Below, one piece after another: positions 11,941 to 23,956 of a stretch of 64,000 nucleotides of DNA (within the stretch, counting starts at the first letter, position 1; every line of letters starts with the position of its first letter). Position numbers and translations under genes: made by a program. Origin of the DNA: Pseudopithomyces maydicus (taxonomy: Eukaryota > Ascomycota > Dothideomycetes > Pleosporales > Didymosphaeriaceae); the NCBI GenBank assembly GCA_026873275.1, contig JANTUC010000007.1, positions 1,736,001 to 1,800,000 of the forward strand. Direction: 5' to 3'. The notes under the pieces were generated by a model. That model was not told where the DNA came from and ran no database searches. It worked only from the letters and a program-made list of their open reading frames with translations.

Positions 11941-13414
11941 ATGCCCTCCGCCACGGGCTCCAGCTGGGAGAAGTACCAGAAGAACTTCGCCGACGATGAG
12001 ATAGAGGAGAAGAAGATCACACCTCTGACCGATGAGTAATGCCTGCCGATGGTCGCAGTGCGACGTGGAGATGCTGAACGAGCCCCAGGGACATTCAAGT
12101 GCTCAAGACATATGGAGCAGCACCGTATGGCGCTGAGCTGAAGAAGCTCGAGAAGGAAATCAAGGACAAGCAACAGACTATAAACGAGAAAATTGGTACG
12201 TACTCCAAGTTCGCTCCATGGTTGGACCCCGCTAACAGCATACAGGTGTGAAGGTAAACAACCACCGCAGGGAGCTGTAGTTGACCTGTCTGACAAGTCG
12301 GCAGGAATCGGATACCGGTCTTGCACCTCCACATCTCTGGGATATCGCCGCCGACCGACAACGCATGCAGGAAGAACAGCCTCTCCAGGTCGCCCGGTGC
12401 ACTAAGATAATACAAGACGAGAAAGACCCGGAGAAGAGCAAATATGTTATCAACGTTAAGCAGATCGCCAAGTTCGTCGTCAATCTCGGCGAACGCGTGT
12501 CACCGACGGATATTGAAGAGGGCATGCGTGTAGGTGTGGACCGGAACAAGTACCAGATTCTACTCCCGCTGCCACCCAAGATCGACCCTTCAGTCACTAT
12601 GATGACGGTCGAGGACAAGCCCGATGTTACCTATGGCGACGTTGGTGGCTGCAAGGAGCAGATCGAGAAGTTGCGAGAGGTCGTCGAAATGCCCCTCCTT
12701 TCTCCCGAACGCTTCGTAAACCTTGGTATCGACCCGCCCAAGGGTGCCCTTCTGTACGGCCCTCCCGGAACCGGAAAGACACTCTGCGCGCGAGCCGTTG
12801 CGAACCGGACAGATGCCACTTTTATAAGAGTTATTGGTTCTGAGTTGGTGCAAAAGTATGTTGGTGAGGGTGCAAGAATGGTGCGCGAGCTCTTCGAGAT
12901 GGCCCGGACAAAGAAGGCTTGCATTATATTTTTCGACGAAGTCGACGCCATAGGAGGAGCTCGTTTTGACGATGGTGCGGGAGGCGACAATGAAGTCCAG
13001 AGAACCATGTTGGAGCTCATCACCCAGCTCGACGGTTTCGATTCCCGTGGCAACATCAAGGTCATGTTCGCTACCAACAGGCCATCGACTCTTGATCCTG
13101 CGCTCATGCGTCCTGGCCGTATCGACCGAAAGATTGAGTTCTCGCTTCCAGATATGGAGGGCCGTGCCAACATTCTGCGCATCCACGCAAAGAGTATGAG
13201 CGTCGAGCGCGACATTCGTTGGGAGCTCATTTCCCGGTTATGCCCGAACAGTACCGGTGCTGAGCTGCGAAGTGTTGCGACCGAGGCGGGTATGTTTGCC
13301 ATCCGTGCGAGGAGGAAGGTGGCGACCGAAAAGGACTTCTTGGCCGCTGTAGACAAGGTCATCAAGGGCAACCTAAAGTTCAACTCCACGGCTACGTACA
13401 TGCAGTACAACTAA
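11941..13414 (+). CDS. RPT1: 26S proteasome regulatory particle ATPase Rpt1
   Basis: Four exons: 11941-12035, 12089-12195, 12246-12253 (8-nt microexon) and 12305-13414; 439 residues. The microexon plus flanking bases restores IGVKESDTGLAPPHLW, a stretch characteristic of Rpt1. The AAA module has Walker A GPPGTGKT (about residue 222), Walker B IIFFDEVDAIGG (about 277-288), and the arginine-finger region RPGRIDRKIEF; the C terminus ends YMQYN. Rpt1 is one of six ATPases that unfold substrates and feed them into the 20S core. Reading through the microexon's introns gives a stop or a TTG-started frame lacking the N-terminal coiled coil, so the spliced model is preferred. CCT4 is divergent upstream. 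Confidence 0.94.
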
Positions 13415-14410
13415 GCTCGGTGAGAGTTGGAGAGAAGAGCGCGGCGAAAGCAGTTTCGGAGTGGCTGTGCGCAGCTACTTTTTATGAGTACTCTGACTGC
13501 AGGATAGACATTGGTATATTGCACGTAATGCAAGTAGTCTGATATGAATGAAATGCGAGTACGCAACACATGAATTTTTAAGTAGCGGCCAGGATAATGA
13601 TTTGGTGATTGACAAAGATGTTTAGTTTGCCGATCTTACAATATTCGAGTCAACCCGTTTGGTCATCAGTCTTTTCTGGGACGTGGTAAGGATCTGGCTC
13701 AATTATATTGATGGTAGTCATATGGCAAGCCAAAACACAGCGGACTCGTTAGATAGGGGGAAAAGACGCATCAGAATTATTATTCACGAAACACATGATC
13801 GTGCGGTGACACTGCTTGACGACTCATAGTATCAGAAGTAGTGTACAAGCAGACAGAGTCATTGGTGTATGACTCATTCCTCCTAACTACTCATTCTTAC
13901 ATCTATACATTTGGTTGTCAGCAAGCTTTCGGTGAGCCAACATTATTCCAATCTGCAAGTTTACACCATGACATGAGGGCCTCGCGCTCCCTTGATAGCC
14001 GTTCTTCACAACTGCTTTCAAGTACGAGTGAGAAAGTGCAACGAGCTCTCGTTTGTGCGAAACATGAGTCGAGGAGAGTATGAGCCATAATGCTTTGCTC
14101 ATTATGAATGTCATACTTCACATCATGACCATGTGACGAAATTTTCTTTGGCTCACCCGAACCGCAAAAATTCACGTCATGCTGTATTCTACTTTTATTG
14201 GCGGCTCAATGTGACTGTATTTATTCAAGAGTGTAATTCACGGGAACCTATCTCAAGACTCACATGGGAAAGGTATAAATATCTCAAAAATCTCATGCAT
14301 CAATCTTCGAACTCTTCGCAACCTACACTTTCACCAAACAAGATCTCCTACAATTCCACTCTCTTTTTTCAGACATCTCTTTTACATTTGGTTCATATCC
14401 TTGCAAGACA
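13415..14410. other. gene-free stretch
   Basis: About 1 kb of AT-rich sequence downstream of RPT1 and upstream of the broken gene at 14.4 kb. Nothing recognisable was found on either strand. Confidence 0.5.
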
Positions 14411-15516
14411 ATGGACGAAAGCGACCAGGCCATGGAAAGCTCAGAGCAGTCTTCCCCTGCATCGAATTGGATAGATCAATTCTTCTCGAATTGCCAGATA
14501 CCGTCTTCTCGTGCAGGCCATATGTCACGCGGCACATTTAAAGATACTTTCGACAACGGCGGCAACAGTATCAACGCATGTACATGCATCAATCCATTTG
14601 AAATCAACGACTCACCACTCGGGAAGTGGCAACACAGATCGGATACAGCAAGCGAATTTCTCATTCTCAAGGAGTCAGATGACTGGAATGGAGAAGGACG
14701 AGAGCTCGACAAAGTGTACTGGAATTAAGGTTCCCGTCCATTCATCGTCCGCTACGTTCTCATATCGACGGGTCGCCGTTACATGCAGATGATACGTGGT
14801 TTCAATATGGATAAGGGGGACCCTTGCAACCCCCGAAACATATACTGAACGCCATTCTTGATAGGAATTTCAAAGACGACAAATTTTGTAGACAGCCCAT
14901 CCTCCAGTGTTTCATTGAACAGATGATGTCAATCGGCCCCAAAATTCAGGAAGATACCGTTAAAAAGGCAAAGGAGATAGACACGGAGCGCTCTATGGAC
15001 GATAAGCCTTTTATCGAGAAACCTTCGCAAATCTTCCATATTATGGTAGATCAGGTACTCGAAGGATTGAAGTTAACGAAATTAGACCTTCTCGTTATGG
15101 TATACAGTCCCGAAAATTACGCGGGAACGGATCCCAACGACGAGACTGGAGAAGTTGCGAAGAAACAGATGTTCGACCTCTTTGCAACGCTTTTTGAAAT
15201 CCACATTGCTATGAAGAAAAAACCAAAACAGGACCGGGGTGTGCTACGAGTTCTTTTCGCAGGACCCGGTGCCGAGGAACTGGCTCGCCAGTATACGGGG
15301 AATTGCCATACCGGGATCGACGACTTGGACGACGACTACTGTTCGGCGGAAGCAAGCAAAATTCCACAGCTTATACATGAGCTGCCATATATACTGCCAC
15401 GTAGACTCCGTATGCTGGGCAAATACAAGAAATACCACTGGTTACGCCACCGTGTCGGGGCTCCTTGTGATTGTGTGTTATTTATTACAAAGTCAATTAA
15501 GGAGTTGCCGGATTGA
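14411..15516 (+). pseudogene. broken gene for an unrecognised, probably lineage-specific protein
   Basis: The first frame starts at ATG 14411 (MDESDQAMESSEQSS...) and stays coding-like to about 14713. Reading then continues naturally in another frame (LRFPSIHRPLRSHIDG, then DDTWFQYG), which one extra A in the AAA at 14711-14713 would reach. That frame meets a TAA at 14812-14814 and then, still in the same frame, reads LQPPKHILNAILDRNFKDDK and on to a stop at 15514-15516, about 230 residues with clean amino-acid composition (DLLVMVYSPENY, VLRVLFAGPGAEELARQY). So one frame break and one in-frame stop interrupt an otherwise continuous protein of about 368 codons. The TAA could have arisen from CAA by C-to-T change, as in repeat-induced point mutation. 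No known domain was recognised; an intron hiding the stop cannot be excluded. Confidence 0.5.
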
Positions 15517-16590
15517 TTGTCGACGGTCTGGGTGAAATCAAATCATCACCTTGTCTAGATATGGCAATGACAATAGAAGATGCTCTTTACATGGACACAA
15601 GAACAGTGCCTACCACAGTCGTGGCGTGACTCACTATGCTTTGTTTGCAATCGTTACCTATTGAGAAACTTTGTCATTTAGTCGTGACTAGAATGTTTTA
15701 GGAACTATGTGGTAGACATTTTTGGGCACATGTAAAGCAGAGCTCAGTGCATTGGAGCTGTCCAATTAAGAATTCGCGATCTCACGAATTTGATATCCAG
15801 TGAAATCGAGAGCAGAAGATGGTAGAACTAATGAGTTATTATTAGAATGATAGCCTGGATGGCCTAATACCCTCAGCTTGACAGATGAAAGTATCCAGTC
15901 TGAAACCGCTACATGAAGCGTTTCCTGCATAAACGAACGGTAGAATGGTTACCAAAGTACCCGGTGGATCGAGATGTTCGAGGCCCATCTACGATTTCTA
16001 ACTATGGCTCACATACTCGACCTACCCACCCCTGAACATGCCCACTCATGGTACGAATCACAACACCCTCTCCCCGCAGCATTCCAGATGAACTGTTTCT
16101 ATAAATATTCCCGTAGACTTAGAGTTTACATGTACCACGGGAAACAAGGTTACACTACGATCTGGCACCCATGGTGGGGAACCTTAATCGCTCAAGTCGT
16201 CATTTAAGGCTCAGGCTAATGCGCGGGTGCATCCCTGCCAACTGCGGCTATAATAACCATGTCTTTACTTACACAACATCTGAGATCTTACCACCGCATG
16301 CATTAGCGTGGGCGTACACCATACCGATATACCGATCGAGTGCATGTCGCAGAAGCTCGACGGCACGACTCCCAACCAATGAAATTACTTCAGAAGATAC
16401 ACATATACAGAGCTTGTCACACGGGAAGAAAAATAATAGGTGAAGTTTCAGAAATGGGATTCATAATATTCGTCATGCACATAAGCATATAATAATGAAA
16501 GGTCGTCTTCCCTCCCAATCACGTCCCTTAAAGCCCAAGGAAAAGGATATTTATATACAAGAAAGAGTAAAGAGATGGCATTTCTCGCGC
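15517..16590. other. gene-free stretch
   Basis: About 1.1 kb, AT-rich, between the broken gene and the 3' end of the sugar transporter. No supported feature was seen. Confidence 0.5.
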
Positions 16591-18314
16591 CTAGGCCAAG
16601 GTCTTCTCCGGAAGGGGAGCACCCTCGTTGTACTGGACGCTCCTCTTGCGGGTAGCCTCTTGCTCGACATCCGCAAGGGACATGTGCCTGTTGTCGGCCT
16701 GGATGTCCTGGACGTCCTGGAAGGAGACAGTGGGCACGAAACCCTGGGATTGCCATGCGTGGGGGACCTTGGCGTAGAGCTCGTCGACTTGCTCGAGGGC
16801 AAGACCCTTGGTCTCGTAGATCATGCTCCAGACGAAGAAGATGCAGACGAAGCAGAAACCACCCCAGATGAAGAAGACCTTTGCGCCAAGGTTGGCGTTG
16901 CCTGGGCCGGGGTCCACCATGTAAGGAGTAGCACTAGAAAGTTGTTAGAAAATGTTCAAAGATGCGTTCAGAGTATGTAACTTACTATCCGATGGCCCAG
17001 TTAAGGAGCCAGTTGGAGGCAGTGGTCATGGAGAGCGACTTGGCGCGCACCTTGAGCGGGAAGAGCTCGCCAGTGACGACCCAGGCGACGGGTCCCCATG
17101 AGCATGCGAAGAAGAAGATGTAGATGCAGACGAAGGCGACCATGGAGTTCTGGGCAGCCTGGTTGTGGGTTCCGACGACTGTGCCAGTGATGGCGACGAT
17201 GAACTGGCAGACGGCCATACCGATAGCACCGAAGAGCAAGAGGTTACGGCGACCCCACTTCTCGACCATGTACAGACCAGGGAAGGTAGAAGCAACGTTG
17301 ATGGCGGAGGTGATCATAGAAATGATGAAGGGGTTGGTGAAGCCAGCATTCTGGAAGAACTTGGTGCCGTAGTAGAAAATGAAGTTGACACCAGTAAGCT
17401 GCTGAAGAGACTGGAGCAGGCAACCAGTGAGCAATCGCCATCCAAGGATGCCCTTGAAGCAGTCGACGTAGGTAGCCTTGCCCAAAGAAAGCTCGTATTC
17501 GTGGTTTGCAGTGATTTCAGCCAACTCCTCCAAAAGGGCAGGGTGCTCAACATCGAGTCTTCTGAGCTTCGATAGAGACCTGGCAGCCTTTTCGGGCTGA
17601 CCCTTCTTGATGTACCAGCGCGGAGTCTCGGGGAGAAAGATGCAGCCGATAAAGATGACAAGAGCCCATGCGAATTGCACGGCAATAGGGATTCTGTAAG
17701 ATCCTGAGTCGTCGCGGTTCTTTGTCGCGTTGTCAACGATAGCAGCAAGCAAAAGACCGATAGTAATAGCGAGTTGGTAGCAACCAACAATCGCACCACG
17801 GATCCACTTGGGACTGGTTTCAGACTGGTAAAGCGGGATGGTAGCAGAGATCATGCCCACACCGTAACCTGCGAAGAAACGTCCAGCGACAAACATGGGG
17901 ATAGCTGTGGCTGCAGTTTGCAGAATGACTCCGAGGCAGAAGACAATGCAGGAGACAACGAGACCAAGTCGGCGACCAAGAGCGTCTGCAACAGGAGCAG
18001 CAGTCAAGGCTCCGAAGAATGTACCAGCAGATAGAATAGAGACGATTTCAGAAGTCTGAGCTGATGTTACGTCTGGCTCGCCATCGGTCTTATTTTTGTA
18101 GCCGGTAGAGAACTGGTTGCGCCAGTATGGCATGCCCAAGATGCCGCCAATGGTACCCGTATCATAACTAATGGAGGTCAGATGAGAACAAAGTGACACC
18201 GGAACATGCGACATACCCATAGAGGACACCGCCAAAAGCAACGAACAATCCAACGAGGATAGCAGGCAATGCTGAGCCAGCAGAGCCCTCGGGCTTCTGG
18301 ATTAGAAGACCCAT
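16591..18314 (-). CDS. MFS sugar transporter (hexose type)
   Basis: Three exons: 18217-18314, 16986-18167, 16591-16933; introns of 49 and 52 nt; 540 residues, normal for the sugar porter family with 12 membrane segments. The N terminus MGLLIQKPEGSAGSALPAIL leads into TM1 (VGLFVAFGGVLYGYDTG). Family motifs include DALGRRLG after TM2, PETPRWYIKKG, QQLTGVNFIFYYG (TM7), VEKWGRRNLL and GELFPLKVRAKSLSM. The closest character is fungal high-affinity hexose transporters of the plasma membrane (SWGPVAWVVTGELFP), but substrate cannot be set from sequence. A long cytosolic tail ends RKRSVQYNEGAPLPEKTLA. Confidence 0.9.
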
Positions 18315-20526
18315 CTTTGCTAATCAGACTCGAGAACAATTGCAGAGAATGATTGATGGAACGATGGTGAGCCACAAGAGGCTGAGAGATTGAGATGCTC
18401 GAAGTGATGATGGACAACATATCGAGGGAGCGTCATGACCTTTAAGTAGTCCAACGTGCTCCCCGCCCCTGCAGAGTATGGAGGCCCATGGGCGACAAAC
18501 CCTCCGAGGCTCGACTGCTGGGGAGACGGCGCTAGGCCCAGGACTGGACGACTCCAAACAGTAGCCACATGAACGGACGGGGAGACGTGCACCTAGTGCA
18601 TTACTAGCGCGGGGAGCTGGACCACTCCATGGGAGCCCTGGGTCGATGCGTCTCACCGTATTACGGAGTGTATACCCCGGGTGTCTTAGAGCCCCATTGC
18701 GGGGCTTCAATTGCAATGCTGGAGGGGCATCAGACTTGCTGTTCCCGGCAGATCCTTCGGAATGGATGAATGCATTGTACGTATGCGACGCTGAAATTGC
18801 GGAATCGAGGCATTGCCCCTGCCCTCGTCATCGTCCGCGATGACGACTGGATTGCCAGTGGACCCGTGAGACTGGACAAGCGAAGGCTGTGGCGGCATCA
18901 AGCTCGGAGACCATCTCTTGTCGTTGCTTAGCGTGCAGAATATGTTGACTGCGGGGATGAGCTTGCTAGATTTGTCTAGGCTTTCCACTGCGATTGGCGG
19001 TCTTGACGGCAAAGCTGTTCTTTGTGCGGGTCTTTTGGTGCTGGTAGAGGGCTGCCATTGGGTATCAGGAGCTTCACCGTTCTCAATGATGCCACGCTCA
19101 AGTTTCGGGCAAAGCCGAAGCAGTGTCCACTCTGGCTGCTCAGTCCTACATTGTCCGTGTAGCACAACAGGTGACGCCTCTCAGCATTCGGTTCTCGAGA
19201 CCACGCAACTCTCCATTCTAGAACGGCCCGGCCACGGTAGCTTGTAAACTTGCAGAAGAATCGCTTAACTGGCAAATAATGCCCATGGCGGGGCAGGAGA
19301 CGAGCGGCAGCGTCTCGACTTGCTAGCGTTGGAGGTTGGACTGACGGCGGGGTCTACTCCGCCTCCAGCCGGATGCCCATGGGCATGGCGAGAGTCTGCT
19401 TATGCGATCTTAGCCATCGTAGCAAGCTATCGAAGCATTGGCCAAGAGCCCAGAGAAGTCGGGCCGGTGGATCCATGTGGCCCTCGAATCAGCACCAACA
19501 AGATGCAGCGGCACAGATTGGCCGGAATGCATGCAAAATCAAACGCTAGGCGCTTCCTCGGCGTTGAGGCTCTGCTGAGAGTGGGGAACCGCAGAGCCGC
19601 AACACAGAATCCTGACCGTCACGCGACCAGACGCACGTGCAGACCTCGGCGGTAACAGGGTCCGGCAGTTTGACGTGTGGATCGAGTGCTAAATTTGCCT
19701 GGAGTAAAATGAGAGCCAGAACATTGAACGCGGAGGCCACGTCCTCCACGGGGTCAATCTCCAGGCCGGCGAACAGCGGCAAAACCGGGGGTGAAAGTCC
19801 TTCTAGAACAATTTTTGCTGGCCGGAACGTGGAGATCGCGAGGTGCTTACCTACATCCCATGTTGCTGGATGCCCAGGTCCCAATATACTGGAATCAAGT
19901 GTAAGCCAAGGCACGAGTTGCTGGGCAATATGGCTTGATGCGGCGGGAAGGCTGCAGAAGCGTTGTACCGGTAGCCACCGATGTCACTCGTCGTAGATCA
20001 TGATGGTAATCTCCGGATTTTTTGCCGTGGAGAAAAAACTATAAGGGGTTGATTGTAGGGCATTTCTGTCCAAGGGTCTGCTCGTTCGTCCACACATGCC
20101 AACTGGGATATGGCGGCGCCAATGGGCATCAGGAAATACACAAGGAAATGCATGCCTTCTTTGAATTGCTTCCTCCTTTTTTCTTGTTTCTCTCGTCAAA
20201 ATGGTGTTGTTGGTGTGGAATCATGATTCACCAGTCTGCCCAAATTTTAGCTTGTGTTCTCTTCTGCGAAACTTGGCAGTCACGACGGGACACCACTTTC
20301 TCTTCAGTAATACACAACTTTGATACTTCAACAACTAATCAGATCATTCTATTTTCAATTAATGCAATTAACATTCTTCAGACGTCTTCAGCAGCAGATA
20401 CCCTCTCATCCTCTTTGCAACCAATCATCACGTCTAAACGCGCGACGCGTCCCTCTGCCCCACCCAGCACGCCCAAACTCCAATCTTCACTCACACTCAC
20501 CGCCTTCCAGCACAACCACGCCCAGA
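18315..20526. other. gene-free stretch between divergent genes
   Basis: About 2.2 kb between the starts of the transporter and dUTPase. Many stops in all frames; no coding character. The part next to dUTPase (20200-20520) is T/C-rich and carries the MCB-like doublet listed separately. Confidence 0.5.
20438..20450. promoter_or_regulatory. MCB-like doublet upstream of dUTPase
   Basis: ACGCGC at 20438-20443 and ACGCGT at 20445-20450, 77 bp before the dUTPase start codon. ACGCGT is the MluI cell-cycle box bound by MBF-type (Mbp1/Swi6) factors in yeasts; dUTPase is a plausible S-phase gene. The role here is inferred from motif and position. Confidence 0.5.
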
Positions 20527-21331
20527 ATGTCTGCCACGCCCGCACCAACCCACGAGCCCCCCTCCCTGCCCTCTTCACCCCTCCCAAAACGCACGAAAGT
20601 AATTGAGCCCTCCGCAATCAACCAGCCATCCACCCTGCCCCGCGCTTCCGATTCCGGTAAGTCAATGCCCCCCCCATAATCAGCGCTCTGGGGAAAGACA
20701 ATGCCATTGAAAGATGTGCTAATTGCGTAGGCACATCAACACCCACGCCCCTAGCCATGTCTCTCCAGCCGCCTGCCCCAATCGCCCCCAGCATCGCTGC
20801 TGCCGCTGCCACCGAGCAAGCCCTGCAAGTCCAGCTCCTCAGCGACAAGGCGCGCGCACCCACCAAGGGAAGTGCCTTTGCTGCCGGCCATGATCTCTAC
20901 TCTGCTCGCGACGTCGTGATCCCCGCGCGAGGACGGGCGCGTGTCGACACGGACATCTCGATTGCGGTGCCGGCAGGAACCTATGGGCGTGTGGCTCCGC
21001 GCTCTGGGCTCGCCGCTAAACATGGCATTGATACCATGGCGGGTGTCATTGATGCGGATTACCGCGGTCAGGTCGGAGTCATCTTGGCGAACCTGAGCGA
21101 GACCGATTTCGAGATCAAGGTGGGCGATCGGATTGCCCAGTTGATTGTTGAGAAGGTATGTTTGTGTCTTGGCTTCGATGGTAGGAGCTCGAAATATTAA
21201 CCATGTTGCAGATCGTCATGCCGGCAGTTGTCGTGGTCGATAAGCTGGAGGAGAGTGTACGGGGCGCAGGAGGCTTTGGAAGCACTGGTGGTTTTGGTGG
21301 CGCAGCTCCGGCCGCTGCCAACGGTGCTTAG
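20527..21331 (+). CDS. DUT1: dUTP diphosphatase (trimeric dUTPase)
   Basis: Three exons: 20527-20656, 20731-21155, 21212-21331; 224 residues, longer than the typical trimeric enzyme because of a Pro/Ser-rich leader of about 80 residues. All five motifs are present: AAGHDLYSARD, GRVAPRSGLA, GVIDADYRGQVGVI, GDRIAQLIVEK, and the glycine-rich C-terminal RGAGGFGSTG. It cleaves dUTP to dUMP and pyrophosphate, keeping uracil out of DNA and feeding dTMP synthesis. The leader contains PLPKRTKV, a possible nuclear signal. A second ATG in exon 2 (AMSLQPPAP) could give a shorter form. An MCB-like doublet sits upstream. Confidence 0.95.
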
Positions 21332-21890
21332 TTTGGACCGTATAAATTATATCAAGGTAAATGGGTATGATTTTGCAATGCTTCTGGGATATCGGAGGAG
21401 ACGGTCAGGCGTTAGGGTGTGGTTATAGAAATCGAACATCGACACGGGGAAACGGAACGACTTGGACTCCAGTTGCAATTGTAGCGTCTTTCTTGAACCA
21501 TGCCACAATACAAAAACGTTAAATGAAATCATCTATGATTATGTTCGTACTCCGCCTATGGATTGTGGAGAGCAGGCGAAAGATTCAATCAATCCACAGG
21601 CATTGCTCAGCTTTAACACCAGGATTTTAATCAAATGATCACATCGTCTTATCAATTCTAATGTACATGTTGCACCCCACCTCCCAGCTCCTCTGCATTG
21701 ACACGCCCGTTGCTATCATCCCACGATCCTTAGAGCAGTTCTCATATCCACGACCGTTCATCCGCAAAATCACCATGATTGGCCCGCGAACCCATGCCAG
21801 CGTGTGCCTCTGTCAATGGGATATAGAACTCGTCTCAAAAGTCGCCAGCGAATAAGAGGTGCTTAAATAAATTCTACCCATTTGCCCAAC
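21332..21890. other. gene-free stretch between convergent genes
   Basis: About 560 bp between the 3' ends of dUTPase and pyridoxal kinase; only 3' untranslated sequence is expected. Confidence 0.5.
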
Positions 21891-23646
21891 CTATCTTCTC
21901 ACACCATGGTATCTAATACATTCCACCCACCCTTTCCCACTCACACCCAACCTACTTGCCCCCTCCACCACCCTCGGCCTGAACCTCTCCACATCCGGCG
22001 GATCCACCAAATCCCCAATAAACCTCGGCGCCACCACCTCACTCGCCTCCATCAGCGCCAAATGCCTCCTCTTCACCCTCTCCTCCTCCGCCTCCTCTCC
22101 CTTCCCACACCCTCCTTCTCCGCCCGCGCATCGTACGCCTTCATCTTCTCCTGACACGTCACCGTCGTCTTATTTAGTATGCTCTGCATGCTCGCGAGCA
22201 CCTTCTGGCACGCCTTGGCGAGCGGCAGCTCGTCGGCGGGGACGTCGTCTGGAGACCGCCAGCTGGGTTTCGTGGTGAGGTCGATGTCGGGGTGGGAGGA
22301 GGCGTGGACGGCTTCGATGAGGCGGGGTATGGTGAGCGCGGCGAACATGTCGCCTGTTCCCGAGAAGAAGAGGGGAGTTCCGGGGTGTCTATGCGGAAGA
22401 GGCGGGGCTTGAAGTCGGAGGTTGCGGTTGAGCCGATGATGGTGATGTTTTTGATTTCTTCGTCTTGGGGTTCTGCTGGTGTGGGTGTTCCGGTTTCTAA
22501 GTGACTGGGAGCTGCTGCCAGATGCGATGTCTTTGGGTCTGATTTTCCACCGGCGATGTCTTGCGAGGATACTGAGGCTGGGTGTATTTTGGTGGGGTCG
22601 AGGTTCGGTGATTCGGTCGGGGATGGATGGCCTGAAACGTTTGCAGAGGTAGCTTTCGAAGGTGTTCGTGAAGGTATGCGAGATGAGACCGTACGGTTAT
22701 CGCGAGTTAAGCGGAGTGAAGTGATGATTACGTGCGGAACTTGGTATGTTTGATGTAAAATCTGTATCGCAGTCGCAAGCGAATTGAGGTCGGTTATGGT
22801 CGTGTCCGATAATGTCCTGAGGCACCGGGTTAGACTCCTGAATAATCCGTGGGCTGTAGGATTACACACTCAGCTTCAAACTGGTTGGGAAGGATGAGAT
22901 CCGCGTCCCGAAGAAGAGTTTTGTATTCTGGAACCTCGTCTTCAGGGATGTAAAGTTTCCCGTTGTCGCCCATCACTGGGTCCAATACTGCCAGCTGTTA
23001 GCAAGTATCCGTGACCAATAGAGGCCAGGTATGCAAGGTATTTGGAGTTTAGACAGGTATTGTCCTTCGCTCGCTGTATAAAGCGCCCTAGAGAGGAAGA
23101 GCTCGTGTGACCACAACTCACCCCAGAAGAAGCTTCCTGGTTTCGTCCCAGCATTGAACTTGATATCTCGCCCGATTTTCCCAATAGCCTGCACACATGC
23201 AGCACTGGGCATGTATCCGGTCGATAGAACATCGAAATTGTTCAAGTTCGATTGCCGTAAGCCTTCGTAGAGCTCGAGGATCTCGTCAGGGGACGTTTTG
23301 GTGCCTTTGACCTGCTTGTATGCCGTGTGATTACCTGGAATGTTGATTAGTTCTTGCTCGCAGAATCAGAGAGTAGAAACGAGGCGGGATACGTACTGTA
23401 GTGAACGGTATTAATAGCAGAAACGTCGCAACCCAGCGATTGCAACACTGAAGTCGCCATTTTGTTGCCGACATAACTTCAGCACAATTAGCCGTATGCG
23501 CTACCATTGTCTCGCAGGCTTTCTTACCCGTGGACTACCTATCCAGTGTCAGTCAAAGCAGCTTTCGCGATGCCGACGCGTGTGACTCTTACATGGCTGG
23601 CGATCGCGAGAACGCGTGTTTCTGGTATTAACGCGTCAGAAGCCAT
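21891..23646 (-). CDS. pyridoxal kinase, frame broken twice near the 3' end
   Basis: Exons 23593-23646, 23528-23538 (11-nt microexon), 23397-23476, 23122-23334, 22870-22987, then 21891-22816. The first five splices give the ribokinase-like N terminus (ETRVLAIASHVVHGYVGNKM, INTVHYSNHTAYKQVKG, VLDPVMGDNGKLYIPEDE, LILPNQFEAE). In the last exon the frame must shift twice: between RIDTPELP and FFSGTGDMFAAL, the nucleotide-binding and catalytic GTGD block, and again between YDARAEKEGVG and EEERVKRRHLALMEASEV. One extra C in the C4 run (22372-22375) and one extra G in a G3 run (about 22099-22106) mend both. The enzyme phosphorylates pyridoxal, pyridoxine and pyridoxamine in the cytosol. As given, translation would lose the GTGD block, so either the sequence has errors or this copy is inactive. 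Confidence 0.8.
23576..23636. promoter_or_regulatory. three ACGCGT sites at the 5' end of the pyridoxal kinase gene
   Basis: ACGCGT occurs at 23576-23581 (intron 1), 23612-23617 and 23631-23636 (exon 1), within 61 bp and 321 bp from the PCNA stop codon. They match the MCB core. Two lie in coding sequence, so codon choice could explain them; a regulatory role is speculative. Confidence 0.2.
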
Positions 23647-23956
23647 GTCGCGAGCCAAAAACGATGTGTATTATAAATTCAACAAGATGATGAGGTGCGA
23701 GCAGAAAATTGTGTGATGAGGTGTATATTATTGATTTTTTTGCTATCTGGTTGCCGGATGCGCTGACGTCGGCGGGGTAATGGGTACTAGCACCGGCACC
23801 ATGGGACAGGCTATGCCACGCCTGCGGTATCCCGAGTAATTTCAAAATTGCAGCGACATCAACGCGCGCTTCTCATGCGTGCTAAGGCTGTACACTGCCA
23901 TATCCGTGTCCAACATCGGAGTCGTATATCTCGTATCGCAAGAATCGTTGCATCGC

